DNA of 64,000 nucleotides, from NCBI GenBank assembly GCA_033964015.1, contig CM066920.1, positions 7,593,912 through 7,657,911 on the forward strand, in the 5' to 3' direction. This document shows positions 45,245-51,600 of the stretch, in pieces (position 1 is the first letter of the stretch; the number at the start of each line of letters is the position of its first letter). Made by a program: the position numbers and the translations under genes. Source of the stretch: Scolanthus callimorphus. Its lineage: Eukaryota > Cnidaria > Anthozoa > Actiniaria > Edwardsiidae. Below the pieces are notes generated by a model, which did no database searches, was not told the origin of the DNA, and worked only from the letters and a program-made list of their open reading frames with translations.

Positions 45245-47575
45245 CTCCGGGGCCCCAGGCCCCCCTTTTTCGATAGATTTCCCCATACATTTACTGTATT
45301 GGGCAATTCCAGAAAATAAAGGTACCCTCCCCATGGGCGGCACTAGTTTTTGACCCCCCATGCATCCAGAATTTCCAAAATGGTTTACCCCCCATGCATA
45401 TAGAATTCCGGGTAGGTTAAAGAAATCCATCTTCAAAAACCCCCCCTTGCAATCAGAATTCCGATCTCTTAAACCCCCCCATCCCATCGGAATTTCCAAA
45501 TGCCGCCCGTTGGGAGGGGGGGGGGGTACCTTTATTTTCTGGAATTGCCCATTTGCAAGAGCAAGGTTTCAACTTTGGCCTCCCTTTGGGCCCCCCTTTT
45601 TGGAGGTCCTGGATCCGCCCCTGTCCTAGCTCCATTTGACCACCCAACCTGGAATTCTAGAGGTCCTTGACAGAGGGAGTGCTACTGCCAATCTTAGCCC
45701 CAGTTGGAATTGTGCAGTTGCTTTTAATATCTGCACTTCCTACCCTGGTATTGGTGGTCATCAAAAAGCACTGGAATTCCAGGGTGGGTACCCTGGTGGT
45801 ATAAATGGAGGAAAATTCCAAGGTGGGTATCCCCAAAATATGGATTTCCAGGGTAGGTAAACATTTCTAGGGTGGTCATGAGAAAATGCACTGGAATGCC
45901 AGAGGGGTCTTGAACATAGGGGTGTGGATTATTTTTGCAACTGCCCATTACCATCACAAATGGAAACAGGAACCTTTATAGGAACATGACTTGGAATTAA
46001 ATTTTGCTAGGATTAACATACTGCAAGGAAAATAGGATCGAGATAAAAGTATGTCTCATTGGGATCTTTATAGTACCCATACAGACTATAGTTTACCTTT
46101 ATTGTCTGCTGGGAAGGGCCCTGATAAAACTAGACTTACTACTCCTTCCTTTCCCAGGTCTAATGGAATTTCTATGAAGAAAATAAAAGACTGAATCAAC
46201 AAAAAAAAAGAACTCTGACTTGGTCAAGGTGATGTCTTCTGGTGAGCTTCACAGTCAAAAGTAGGAGGATTTGGTGGAATTAAAAGTATAGGGTGGGGGT
46301 CCTATCCCAAACCCATTTCGAGGTGGGCATAAAATTTTCAAAAATCACAAAAAACATAGGAGGTATTGGCCAAAATGGGAAATAAAAAAGGCCTCATTGA
46401 CAAATTTGTGATATGTCCAGAAAAAAACATACCTCCCCACCAAAAGTTATGTTTTCACTGTAATTCAAAGAGGGGTTGAGATGTCCTATCTCGTGGAAGG
46501 AGGGATGGGTGGTATGGGTATTGTCTGGACTCGTGCAATTATTAAAGCAAAGAATTTAAAGATAGGAAAAGCTTGGCACCATGTTAAAATCCTCCTACCC
46601 TCAGATAAATATTTTGAGACACACATTAGCATGGGCTCCTCATACACTTCTTTTTGAGATGCGAACATGCCCTTAAAAAATATATAAATTCCAACATCAG
46701 AAATAAATAGTTGTGTAGTATATATAGGAACTATACAAGCCAGCATGAGACAGATAAAAGGATCTTCAAATACTTACAGCACAGACAAGTGCAATGATGG
46801 TGAAAACAATGGGTTTGCAATCTTGGCGATGATTCTACAAAAAAATAAAAAGTCTTACTTTTGGAAGAAACATAAAAGAAACTATGTGTGAGACAACAAG
46901 TGAAAATACAAATAATAATAATCTTAATCCAATCATGCCATCGTCATCGGCATATTATGAACCAGGAATAGTAAGCCTTACAGCACCTGACCTCTGGTGA
47001 GAACTTGCAATTACAGATCTGCCCCCAGGGGGTACTCAGGAAAAACTTAACAGGGGGATCCCACTTTTTTTTACTTCCTGATGGTATGTATATAACTGAC
47101 AAAATGGTACATTACCCAATCAAACATCAGTCATTTGATTATATTCTGTATTTGAACTTCCCAAAATTAAGTGATTATAGGGTTTGTATAAATGATTTAT
47201 TGAACTTGATCGAAGGAGTTTGATTGCATTTCTGTTCGATTAGATAATCTAATATTTCAATAATATCCTAATATATCAATACTTTATCTGGCCCCATGTA
47301 GTAGGCTTGTCCTCCACATTGTTAGATCCTGACAACACTATAGACATAGGCAAATTCTGGGCTGCATGATTGTCTGCACTCGTGTGTTCTAACAGTGGAC
47401 TTGTTTCTGAGTGTTCCAAAGCACTGTTAGATGTTGCCATCAATCCTGTGTTCACGTTTGCAAATTCTGCAGATCGGCAACTTGCATACAGAGATTCCCC
47501 ACTATCAGCAGTTCTGTAGGAAGCATTCGAAGTAGTTGTGCTTTCTCTGCTACTTGGGCTATCAATGTTTTCCAT
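24727..47575 (-). CDS. OCA2: P protein homologue (OCA2-like membrane transporter), 27 exons
   Basis: Multi-pass protein of the arsenite permease/DASS-like superfamily. In vertebrates OCA2 is a melanosome membrane protein needed for anion conductance and pH control; the role in this animal is inferred only. Coding exons, 5' to 3' on the minus strand: 47283-47575, 46982-47018, 46778-46834, 46599-46671, 46097-46171, 44580-44650, 42236-42333, 41726-41801, 40595-40648, 40381-40452, 39822-39887, 39553-39609, 38318-38398, 37585-37628, 37107-37189, 36579-36634, 36029-36108, 35905-35957, 35061-35202, 34939-34987, 30862-30967, 29417-29544, 28623-28682, 26799-26903, 26332-26425, 25422-25515, 24727-24817. 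They total 2,295 bp (764 residues plus stop) with all phases consistent and no in-frame stop. Signatures include [15 protein letters not shown] (371-385), [11 protein letters not shown] (415-425), DNIPFTTAM (664-672) and [13 protein letters not shown] (704-716). Human OCA2 is 838 residues; the difference lies mainly at the N terminus. Exons 2, 4 and 8 are least certain. Confidence 0.93.
25194..25346. mobile_element. Inverted-repeat MITE
   Basis: GGAGGCTCTGGTGACAGCCA near the left end is matched by TGGCTGTCACCAGAACCTCC near the right end. It lies in the last OCA2 intron. Confidence 0.65.
25422..25515 (-). CDS. OCA2: OCA2 exon 26
   Basis: Encodes [20 protein letters not shown] then [26 protein letters not shown] is invariant in the family. 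Confidence 0.97.
25604..25897. mobile_element. MITE with TAGAGCGGATTTCA-type termini, copy 1
   Basis: Begins TAGAGCGAATTTCAGAT and ends ATCTGAAATCCGCTCTA, giving a 294-bp element. Further copies: 56085-56327, 62665-62923 and a one-ended copy at 60234. Confidence 0.7.
26332..26425 (-). CDS. OCA2: OCA2 exon 25
   Basis: Encodes [20 protein letters not shown] then [11 protein letters not shown], matching [32 protein letters not shown]. Confidence 0.97.
26799..26903 (-). CDS. OCA2: OCA2 exon 24 (second re-entrant motif)
   Basis: Encodes [20 protein letters not shown] then [15 protein letters not shown]. The SSxIDNIPFT signature is the pseudo-symmetric partner of DNVTT in exon 14. Confidence 0.97.
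27413..28600. repeat. Minisatellite, 12 units of about 99 bp
   Basis: Units start AGCGTCCWCCGA at 27413, 27513, 27611, 27712, 27811, 27910, 28009, 28108, 28207, 28307, 28406 and 28506. Each includes CACTAGCAGGTGG, TTGACTCGCAACTGGATAAC and a T run before the next unit. Two subtypes alternate: CCACCGAGC with GGCTTTTGC, and CCTCCGATC with GGTTTTTGC. It lies in OCA2 intron 23. The recurring minus-strand ORFs are repeat translations, not genes. Confidence 0.95.
28623..28682 (-). CDS. OCA2: OCA2 exon 23
   Basis: Encodes [20 protein letters not shown], matching ALAHLHLIEYVGEQTALLI. Confidence 0.97.
28803..29169. mobile_element. 367-bp non-autonomous DNA transposon
   Basis: The termini are long near-perfect inverted repeats, TAGATCCTTCATATATGG followed by CACTATAGTGTCC. 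A second inverted pair sits inside (ATACCGTTTCCGGAAAC with GTTGTCAC). The element lies between OCA2 exons 22 and 23 and has no coding capacity. Confidence 0.75.
29417..29544 (-). CDS. OCA2: OCA2 exon 22
   Basis: Encodes [40 protein letters not shown] and MR. Human GWIAILGAIWLLILADI and VEWATLLFFAALFVLM align throughout. Donor AGA|GTAAGA; human has Glu where Arg 617 is read. Confidence 0.97.
29865..29965. repeat. GGCGACC dispersed repeat fragment
   Basis: Shares CAGGGCCCGACATTG, ATATGGTCGCCAAT and GGGGCTTGGCGACCAA with 55528-55720 and is related to 19610-19860. Confidence 0.6.
30862..30967 (-). CDS. OCA2: OCA2 exon 21
   Basis: Encodes [20 protein letters not shown] then [15 protein letters not shown], matching HRISDGILLAKCLTVLG...LDLGW. 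Confidence 0.96.
31045..31262. mobile_element. Left half of a CCACCCTGGAATT fold-back element
   Basis: Begins CCCCCTGTTGAGGAGTCC, contains CCACCCTGGAAATT-type units and is interrupted by the 78-bp array. The matching right end (ATTTCTAGAGGTCCTCAAC) lies beyond the array at about 33920-33990. Confidence 0.65.
31263..33905. repeat. Minisatellite, about 33 units of 78 bp, each with a CRE palindrome
   Basis: The unit runs TATTATCCACCCTGCTTACT, CATCAGCATTAATTAAGATA, TGGAGATATGATGACGTCAT, CAGGAGAGTTGAATAGTG. Nearly every unit has the perfect 12-bp palindrome GATGACGTCATC. The first units read TAAAGATATG and ATCCGG; later ones mostly TGGAGATATG and ATCAGG. One irregular unit at about 33585-33650 carries the same ATTACTCCTGTGACAG that ends the array at 33920. 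It lies in OCA2 intron 20. Confidence 0.96.
34021..34304. mobile_element. Fold-back element of CCTGTGGAAATTCCA units (interrupted)
   Basis: Begins GGGCTGTTCCAAAACAAAAA and CCCTACCGAGGAACTCC; the right part reads GTTCCTCGATAGGGGGG. The interior is diverged units near CCCTGTGGAAATTCCAGGGT. Its right edge is split by the element at 34305-34906 and resumes at 34907. Related copies: 37280-37455, 41925-42085, 44405-44545. Confidence 0.65.
34305..34906. mobile_element. 602-bp Mutator-like element with 9-bp target duplication
   Basis: The termini GACAGAGCGGAAATGACC and its exact complement are flanked by GGGTAACGG at 34296-34304 and 34907-34915. It has no long ORF. It is inserted in the older fold-back element and itself hosts the inverted-repeat element at 34632-34852. 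Confidence 0.8.
34632..34852. mobile_element. Nested MITE
   Basis: Left end AGGGGCCGACCATTTAACTT and right end AAGTTAAATGGTCGGCCCT are complementary. The interior is T-rich with a G run. It sits wholly within the 602-bp element. Confidence 0.7.
34939..34987 (-). CDS. OCA2: OCA2 exon 20
   Basis: A 49-bp exon encoding [16 protein letters not shown], end of the cytosolic loop (human NWETNIQELQKK). The next intron (30968-34938) holds the 78-bp minisatellite. Confidence 0.93.
35061..35202 (-). CDS. OCA2: OCA2 exon 19 (cytosolic loop)
   Basis: Encodes [20 protein letters not shown] then [20 protein letters not shown] and RNLERR: the long charged loop matching ELKHEIHVWRLTAQRISP in human. Donor AGAAT|GTAAGT. 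Confidence 0.95.
35358..35499. mobile_element. Palindromic MITE
   Basis: CACTTAATGACTGCTCCCGA at the left pairs with its near complement at the right. The interior repeats GAGGGAAACA and its complement, so almost the whole 142 bp can fold. Confidence 0.7.
35905..35957 (-). CDS. OCA2: OCA2 exon 18
   Basis: A 53-bp exon encoding [17 protein letters not shown], matching RLLYWNRKLYNKEPSEIVE. TTCTCAG acceptor, GCTG|GTAAGA donor. Confidence 0.93.
36029..36108 (-). CDS. OCA2: OCA2 exon 17
   Basis: Encodes [20 protein letters not shown] then VGYGFL, a membrane helix matching LDFAGFTAHMFIGI. TTTTTTCAG acceptor, phase 2 out. Confidence 0.95.
36144..36277. mobile_element. Palindromic MITE
   Basis: The termini TAAGCCTAGTTTCCATATAG and its near complement continue as a stem of about 50 bp including CCGTGAAACAA. 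It lies between OCA2 exons 16 and 17. Confidence 0.72.
36579..36634 (-). CDS. OCA2: OCA2 exon 16
   Basis: Encodes [18 protein letters not shown], the invariant [11 protein letters not shown] element of the P protein family. Confidence 0.97.
36870..37041. mobile_element. Mutator-like MITE (TAGCC...GGCTA family)
   Basis: The ends are TAGCCAGCCTAGCTGGCTCT and the complement of TAGCCTGCGTAGCCGGCTCT. The flanking direct repeat is CCACCATT (36862-36869 and 37042-37049). The interior has GGAGGCGAGTG repeated three times. It lies between OCA2 exons 15 and 16. Confidence 0.72.
37107..37189 (-). CDS. OCA2: OCA2 exon 15
   Basis: Encodes [20 protein letters not shown] then NIGGTAT, matching RLCEVLNLDP...AEVIFTNIGGAAT. 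Confidence 0.97.
37280..37455. mobile_element. CCTGTGGAAATTCCA fold-back element, partial
   Basis: Starts GGGCTGTTCCAAAACAAATC and CCCCCCTATCGAGGAACTCC, as in the 34021 copy, but breaks off after CCTGTGGAAATTCCAGGG. Confidence 0.6.
37585..37628 (-). CDS. OCA2: OCA2 exon 14 (first re-entrant motif)
   Basis: Encodes [14 protein letters not shown] and two bases of Arg: the signature DNVTTxLLxTPVTIR of the superfamily, thought to form part of the substrate path. Confidence 0.97.
38318..38398 (-). CDS. OCA2: OCA2 exon 13
   Basis: Encodes [20 protein letters not shown] then AIVSAFL, matching the KAYRLSRGRVW...LSAFL block. Phase 0 to 0. Confidence 0.96.
39280..39544. mobile_element. 265-bp Mutator-like MITE at an OCA2 splice donor
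   Basis: The termini TAGCCTCCTCCACAGGC and GCCTGCGGAGGAGGCTA are flanked by the 9-bp direct repeat CTCTTTACC at 39271-39279 and 39545-39553. The interior has a tandem pair of a ~70-bp unit (CTCTCTAACCGCTCTCAGAA onward). The right target copy is, on the minus strand, the last base and 5' splice site of OCA2 exon 12. Confidence 0.85.
39553..39609 (-). CDS. OCA2: OCA2 exon 12, with transposon at its donor
   Basis: Encodes [19 protein letters not shown], matching MILVAIFSETGFFDY. Its last base and 5' splice site (GGTAAAGAG, 39545-39553) are one copy of the 9-bp target duplication of the MITE at 39280-39544. A second copy of the donor sequence remains at 39271-39279 on the far side of the element. 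Confidence 0.95.
39822..39887 (-). CDS. OCA2: OCA2 exon 11
   Basis: Encodes [20 protein letters not shown] then GM, matching the conserved VVEWIDFETLALLFGM block. Confidence 0.94.
40381..40452 (-). CDS. OCA2: OCA2 exon 10
   Basis: Encodes [20 protein letters not shown] then MLNM, the conserved HRxxAAMLG block. CTTCTCAG acceptor, ATG|GTAAGA donor. Confidence 0.95.
40595..40648 (-). CDS. OCA2: OCA2 exon 9 (second membrane helix)
   Basis: Encodes [18 protein letters not shown], a complete hydrophobic helix matching the segment ending IIFEIVHR in vertebrates. CTCTAG acceptor, GAG|GTTAGT donor. Confidence 0.93.
41726..41801 (-). CDS. OCA2: OCA2 exon 8 (end of lumenal loop, probable)
   Basis: TTTGCAG acceptor and CAG|GTATCA donor, phases 2 to 0 as required. 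It encodes [20 protein letters not shown] then SIDNQ directly before the second membrane helix. An upstream TAA in frame forces this acceptor. Confidence 0.65.
42236..42333 (-). CDS. OCA2: OCA2 exon 7 (lumenal loop)
   Basis: Encodes [20 protein letters not shown] then [12 protein letters not shown], aligning to the V-T-x-N-W-T-V region of human P protein. It has sequons NLS and NNT. Donor GAT GT|GTGAGT, phase 2. Confidence 0.82.
42456..42720 (+). pseudogene. Penelope-like retroelement GIY-YIG endonuclease remnant
   Basis: The frame reads [20 protein letters not shown] then [24 protein letters not shown] and [13 protein letters not shown] before TGA; a one-base shift recovers [10 protein letters not shown]. 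The order QYVxET, LxxRF, H, then HNLEDL and WxxxL matches the C-terminal GIY-YIG domain of Penelope-like elements. No reverse transcriptase part is present. It lies within an OCA2 intron. Confidence 0.55.
42924..44073. mobile_element. 1,150-bp Mutator-like element with perfect 9-bp target duplication
   Basis: The left end is TAGCCTCCCCGCAGGCTCTC; the right end is the complement of TAGCCTGCCCGCAGGCTCTC. Both sides are flanked by GCGATCCCG (42915-42923 and 44074-44082). No transposase-like frame is visible, so it is non-autonomous. It is the longest member of the family that includes 36870-37041 and 39280-39544. Confidence 0.82.
44405..44545. mobile_element. Short CCTGTGGAAATTCCA fold-back copy
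   Basis: Contains a C run, CCTATTGAGGAACTCC, CCCTGTGGAAATTCCAGACT and a right end CTCGATAGGGAGGTAATGGA leading to TGGAACAGCCC. Confidence 0.6.
44580..44650 (-). CDS. OCA2: OCA2 exon 6 (lumenal loop)
   Basis: Encodes [20 protein letters not shown] plus PDHK, with an N-glycosylation sequon NGT. Phase 1 in, 0 out. Confidence 0.82.
45108..45680. mobile_element. CCACCCTGGAATT fold-back element with nested insertion
   Basis: Starts CACCCTGTTGAGGACCCC and ends TAGAGGTCCTTGACAG. Inside are a G run (45218-45243) and a second element (45301-45550) with perfect termini GGGCAATTCCAGAAAATAAA. Confidence 0.6.
45301..45550. mobile_element. 250-bp MITE with 26-bp perfect termini
   Basis: The left terminus GGGCAATTCCAGAAAATAAA continues GGTACC; the right end is its exact complement. 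The interior is C-rich with repeated CCCCCATGCAT. It is nested in the element at 45108-45680. Confidence 0.75.
45690..45950. repeat. CCACCCTGGAATTCC-type unit cluster, inverted orientation
   Basis: Diverged GGAATTCCAGGGTGGGTA units ending in a GGTCTTGAACATAGGGGTGTGG block, the reverse orientation of the family seen at 24050. Confidence 0.5.
46097..46171 (-). CDS. OCA2: OCA2 exon 5 (lumenal loop)
   Basis: Encodes [20 protein letters not shown] plus ADNK, matching the lumenal beta-rich loop near the V-L-A-S-G-P stretch of vertebrate P protein. Acceptor TTCATAG, donor AAAG|GTAAAC. Confidence 0.85.
46599..46671 (-). CDS. OCA2: OCA2 exon 4 (start of lumenal loop, probable)
   Basis: A 73-bp exon, TTTTTTAAG acceptor and GAGG|GTAGGA donor, phase 0 to 1 as needed by exons 3 and 5. 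It encodes [20 protein letters not shown] and continues YLSE, finishing the helix and entering the lumenal loop. An alternative 25-bp exon at about 46432-46456 fits less well because it starts with TGA. Confidence 0.6.
46778..46834 (-). CDS. OCA2: OCA2 exon 3 (first membrane segment)
   Basis: Encodes [19 protein letters not shown]: a basic stretch then a hydrophobic helix, matching the first transmembrane segment of P protein. Acceptor TTTTTTGTAG, donor GCT|GTAAGT. Confidence 0.85.
46982..47018 (-). CDS. OCA2: OCA2 exon 2 (tentative)
   Basis: A 37-bp exon proposed because exon 1 ends in phase 2 and exon 3 starts in phase 0. GGGGCAG|A to GCT|GTAAGG satisfies both and adds [11 protein letters not shown] before the first membrane segment. 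No homology support; a different short exon is possible. Confidence 0.45.
47283..47575 (-). CDS. OCA2: OCA2 exon 1 (N-terminal cytosolic tail)
   Basis: ATG at 47575 follows an in-frame TAA 15 bases upstream, so it is the first usable start. Residues 1-97 are Ser/Thr-rich with an acidic dileucine signal ETSPLL at 57-62. It parallels the ENTPLL sorting motif of vertebrate P protein and implies an endolysosomal destination. Donor AAA|GTATTG, phase 2. Confidence 0.85.
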
Positions 47576-48341
47576 TCGAGTGCAGGAAATTTAATATTTG
47601 ATATGCTTGAGTTGACTGCAGTGTTCTTAGAAAACAGAACCGTCATGTGATTCAAAGGAGGTCGAAACCCCGTCGAAATACTTCAATGTCTCTCTCATTG
47701 ATGCGTTACGATCCCCACGATCTGATAAACACCGTGGCGCCCAAAGCAAACTAAGGTATAAACTCTCCCGTCAAGTACTTGTCCGACAAGTATTTTCAGT
47801 GTCCTCTCAGAAAACGATCTAAAATTCATCAGATCCTTTGAACCAAGGAAGGCAGAAAGACACAGGCAACCCATAAGGCTTATATATTCCACAGGATACC
47901 CGTAAGAAATGAAAGACTACGCAAAATGTATTTCAGTTTTGTTATTTCCTCTTGTTTCTGTTTGACATACAGATCGAAGGTAAGAAGAGATTAAAACTTT
48001 ATATTCTAATTGCGTCTACACTCACGATTCCAAATACCAAGCAAAAACTCATAATTAAAATTTGACAAAATTACTTTTTATTACGTATCAAAAATCACTG
48101 CTTCCTTGAAAAAGTGAATGACTTGAAAATCTGAAGAAAGTTTAGTAAAAAATGATTAGTGGCAAGAGCTCGTTTTAGTGAAAAAGATTTTTTACAATTA
48201 TGCGCATGTCCTGACGGGTAGCGAAATAGTTGATATCGCGGGCTCAATGTGAAGGGAAGTGCCATGAATCATCCAAAATGGCGCTCAGACAAACCTCAAC
48301 CACTACAGATATTTATTTAAATTAATAACTGCTCTGGTCCA
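47576..48341. promoter_or_regulatory. Head-to-head OCA2/SLAIN promoter interval
   Basis: The start codons of OCA2 (minus) and SLAIN (plus) are 766 bp apart and diverge, so both 5' UTRs and promoters must lie here or in unseen upstream exons. No TATA box is obvious at either side. A bidirectional promoter is an inference from spacing. Confidence 0.5.
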
Positions 48342-48601
48342 ATGAGTGCAGCCATGGATTTACGTATATCCGCCGATTCCGATATTAAGCGATTGCGGGA
48401 GATGGTCCAGAAGCTCGAGGAGAAAAATGCCGGATTGAAAATCGGAGAGACTTCGAACTCTGTGTCGAACGAGCAGCCAGTTCAACAAGAAGACGATATG
48501 AATATAGATCCTTCTAAGCGAGTAGCAGTCAAGTTAAACCTTGAAGATGTGCCATTGTTGGACTTAAAAGATGTGGATTCAGGGGAGGAAGAAGACAGCT
48601 G
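48342..48601 (+). CDS. SLAIN: SLAIN exon 1
   Basis: Starts MSAAMDLRISADSDIKRLRE; a second in-frame ATG is 12 bases later. It holds the coiled coil and the acidic DVDSGEEEDS run; the Trp codon is split by the donor TG|GTGAGT. Confidence 0.9.
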
Positions 48602-51600
48602 GTGAGTTGAAAAAGCCATAAGGGTTCTTACTATGACTGAAGGTGGTCCTTCGACTCGGTCACAAGAAAATAATTTTGTTTGTTTGTACAGCATTCTTTT
48701 CTTGGCACATGACCCTATGGCTCTGTCATTGTCAAACAAACGAATAGGTTAACTTAATCCTGGCTAATTCAACGCCCTGACATTTCCCAAGCTGTCTTCA
48801 TTGCACCAAAACATTGGGAAATCAGACAGTTCTGAGCCTTTATCAGTCTGTGGCGTTCAGTATCGATGTGATTGTGTTGTATACATTTTTCTGTTGTTTC
48901 GAAGTGCCACTGACTCACATGAGCGATTTCCTTTATGACTACTCTACAAGCTCCTTCATAGCTGCTCCTTTTGTCAAATATTTGTGTTCTATTTAACTTC
49001 AATTTATAAAGTTATCTGACTTATTAAAAACATCATGCAACCATGTGAAGACTTCCATAGAGCAATGCTCACACATAAGTTAATATTAATCACTAAGACA
49101 AGTAACAGATTGTCTGCTGAGATGTGGTGATAGTCATAGACCAAACAACTCAAATGGGAAATGTTCTGTATTCCTTGTTTTTATGGATATGCAATATGCA
49201 CAATGTTAAAAACGAATTCATGAACATTTCTTGCATTTTACTGAAGTGAATACTTCATGTGGTACACACAGCATGATTACAATGTAGCATGGTCATGGAA
49301 TATTAATTGGCAGGAAGATCAGCGGCACCATCTCCCTTGGATCCACCTTTCTTTTAATTGACAGGAAGCAACTGTGTGTGTTTTACAAGCTGTCTAAACT
49401 ATCAAAACTCCCAGGGGCTTGTGCTTGGACAAAATGGAAGAACCATTTTCTCAGGATACTGCTAATGCATGTATCATACATGTATAATATAATATTACTA
49501 GTTATACAATGCTTTTGAGTGGCATACTGCATAATATCCATGCGTCTCCTGGTATACACCCTTTAGCCTTTAGGTGCGTGTGTATGCTACTGGAGAATAC
49601 AATTGACAAGTGGGATATTCTAATATGCCACTCAAGAGCATTGCATAACTATTTTATACCATGCTACAGAAAATTAAAGGCAGTGCATAATGGGAAGGTT
49701 GAGTGGAATTCCCCTGAATATACAACACCATTCCCGCATTCTGATTGGCTCCATTTTCTGTGGCATGGCATAAATTAATACTAGTTATACAATGAATCTC
49801 ATGGCATACTGCAGAACATCCCACGCGTCAGTTGCATTTTCTGCTGGTATACACACAAGCCTCCAGGCGAGAAAATACAAGTGATTAGTGGGATATTCTG
49901 CAATATGCCATGAGAATTCATTGTATAACTAATTGATACCACGCTACAGAAAATTAAAGCAATGTTCTACATAAATGCAGTGCATGATGGGAAGTTGAGT
50001 GAAATACCACAGAATATACAACACCATTCCTGCATTCTGATTGGCTGTATTTTCTGTAGCATGGTATAAATGGAAAAACAGTCTGTAATAGCAAAAGTTG
50101 ATTGCCGTCTGTAATAGAGTGGACTTCAGGTGACTGTTGAAAAAAAATCAGGCTTGCATTTCTACACATTTCTATTGGTTGAGGTATTGAGGTATTGCAT
50201 TTAGTTTTTAGCACTTGTCTGAAATATTATGCCATAATTTGAAAATTTTGGGTGATGCTCAAATCAAATCATGAAAAATCAAATCAAATCATGGTGCACT
50301 TACATGTCATAATACTTGCTTGTTTTTTTTCAGGCTGTACACATCCCCCCAACACCCTCCAACCCCTGCACAGAAGTCTGTTAGTCCATATAAATATCTC
50401 AAGCACAATATTGATGTTTCTAATCTCAATAAAGTCAGAGGGTCTCTTATGGCCAAGTTAGAGTCTATTGCTTCTCAAGAAGGTATTTGAAATTTTCATA
50501 GAATAAGAAGGGCTAAATTAATGATATAGTATATACAGCGGGTGTTAATAGAAGGTGGCTATCAGTGTTGTAAAGCCCCTACTTTGCCACTGACCGCTGG
50601 CTGTTTCAGGCTGCACTGCAAATGATTTTAGTGAATTTATTTTAATTTCTTGAATCATGAATCTCCAAAGAACTTGCTCTCCAAATGCTGGAAAATGTAT
50701 CTCCAGCACCCAGAATGTCAATTTTTTTTATGGAGGGCATGCCCCAAACCTCCCTGGTGGGCTCAGACTTGCACCTGGTGCATCTCCCATCCGCCTACAT
50801 AAATGCAGCAGCCTTCTACTTAAAAATCTATTGATAACCTGGAAAATATATATGCCCTTGAAATTCCAGGCTCTTATCCACAAAACATGATAAAATGAAT
50901 TTTGCCAACAAACGACAGCACTTTTGCAAGATTCATTAAAAATATTAGTATTTCATTTTTCTTGTCAACCATCATAGAGATCCAATGAGACACCAGACAA
51001 AAGAGTTAGAAATTAATTTGCATTTAAGCAATGGACCATGATGCGTCCAGTGTCTAAGGGTCCGACACTGACTTGATTTGGAACTTGGTACGTATGGGAA
51101 AATCTTGCTGAGGGAAAACTGAATTCACAATGTATTCAAAACTACGGATTAAATAATAATATGTCATCCAATCTAAAGTATTTTAAATCAAACTGCATAT
51201 TATTTTCATTGCCAAGTATGCTTTTCATTGTTTCTTGAGACATATCTCAGCAGGGTATTAAGAAAAATATTACACAGTGTTAAATCTGCTCCTTTGTAGC
51301 TTGTATCAATTACAGTGACTTGAACAGATTTAACCACCTGGAACTGTTTTGCATCATTCCTTTCACTAGATGCTTTGGCCAGACATGATCACCCACCCTC
51401 CCCTCCCAGGAGCAGAAGTTCATCCTCACACATGATGAGAACCACACGAGACCAGGATGAGTGATCATGACGATGGGATAGATGCAATCGACACTGGCAC
51501 TTGTGAGTTATGATTTCCATTTTAGTGGCAGAATTTTATGGAGACCAGAACATGTGCGCTTTGAGGGTTTAGTGCAATTATGACAAGCTGCTCCATACCA

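Noticed and set aside
46432..46456. 25-bp alternative for OCA2 exon 4 (TTACAG acceptor, GGGGAG|GTATGT donor)
   Set aside because: It fits phase and would give KHNFWWGE, but its first codon would be TGA; the 73-bp exon at 46599-46671 has no stop.
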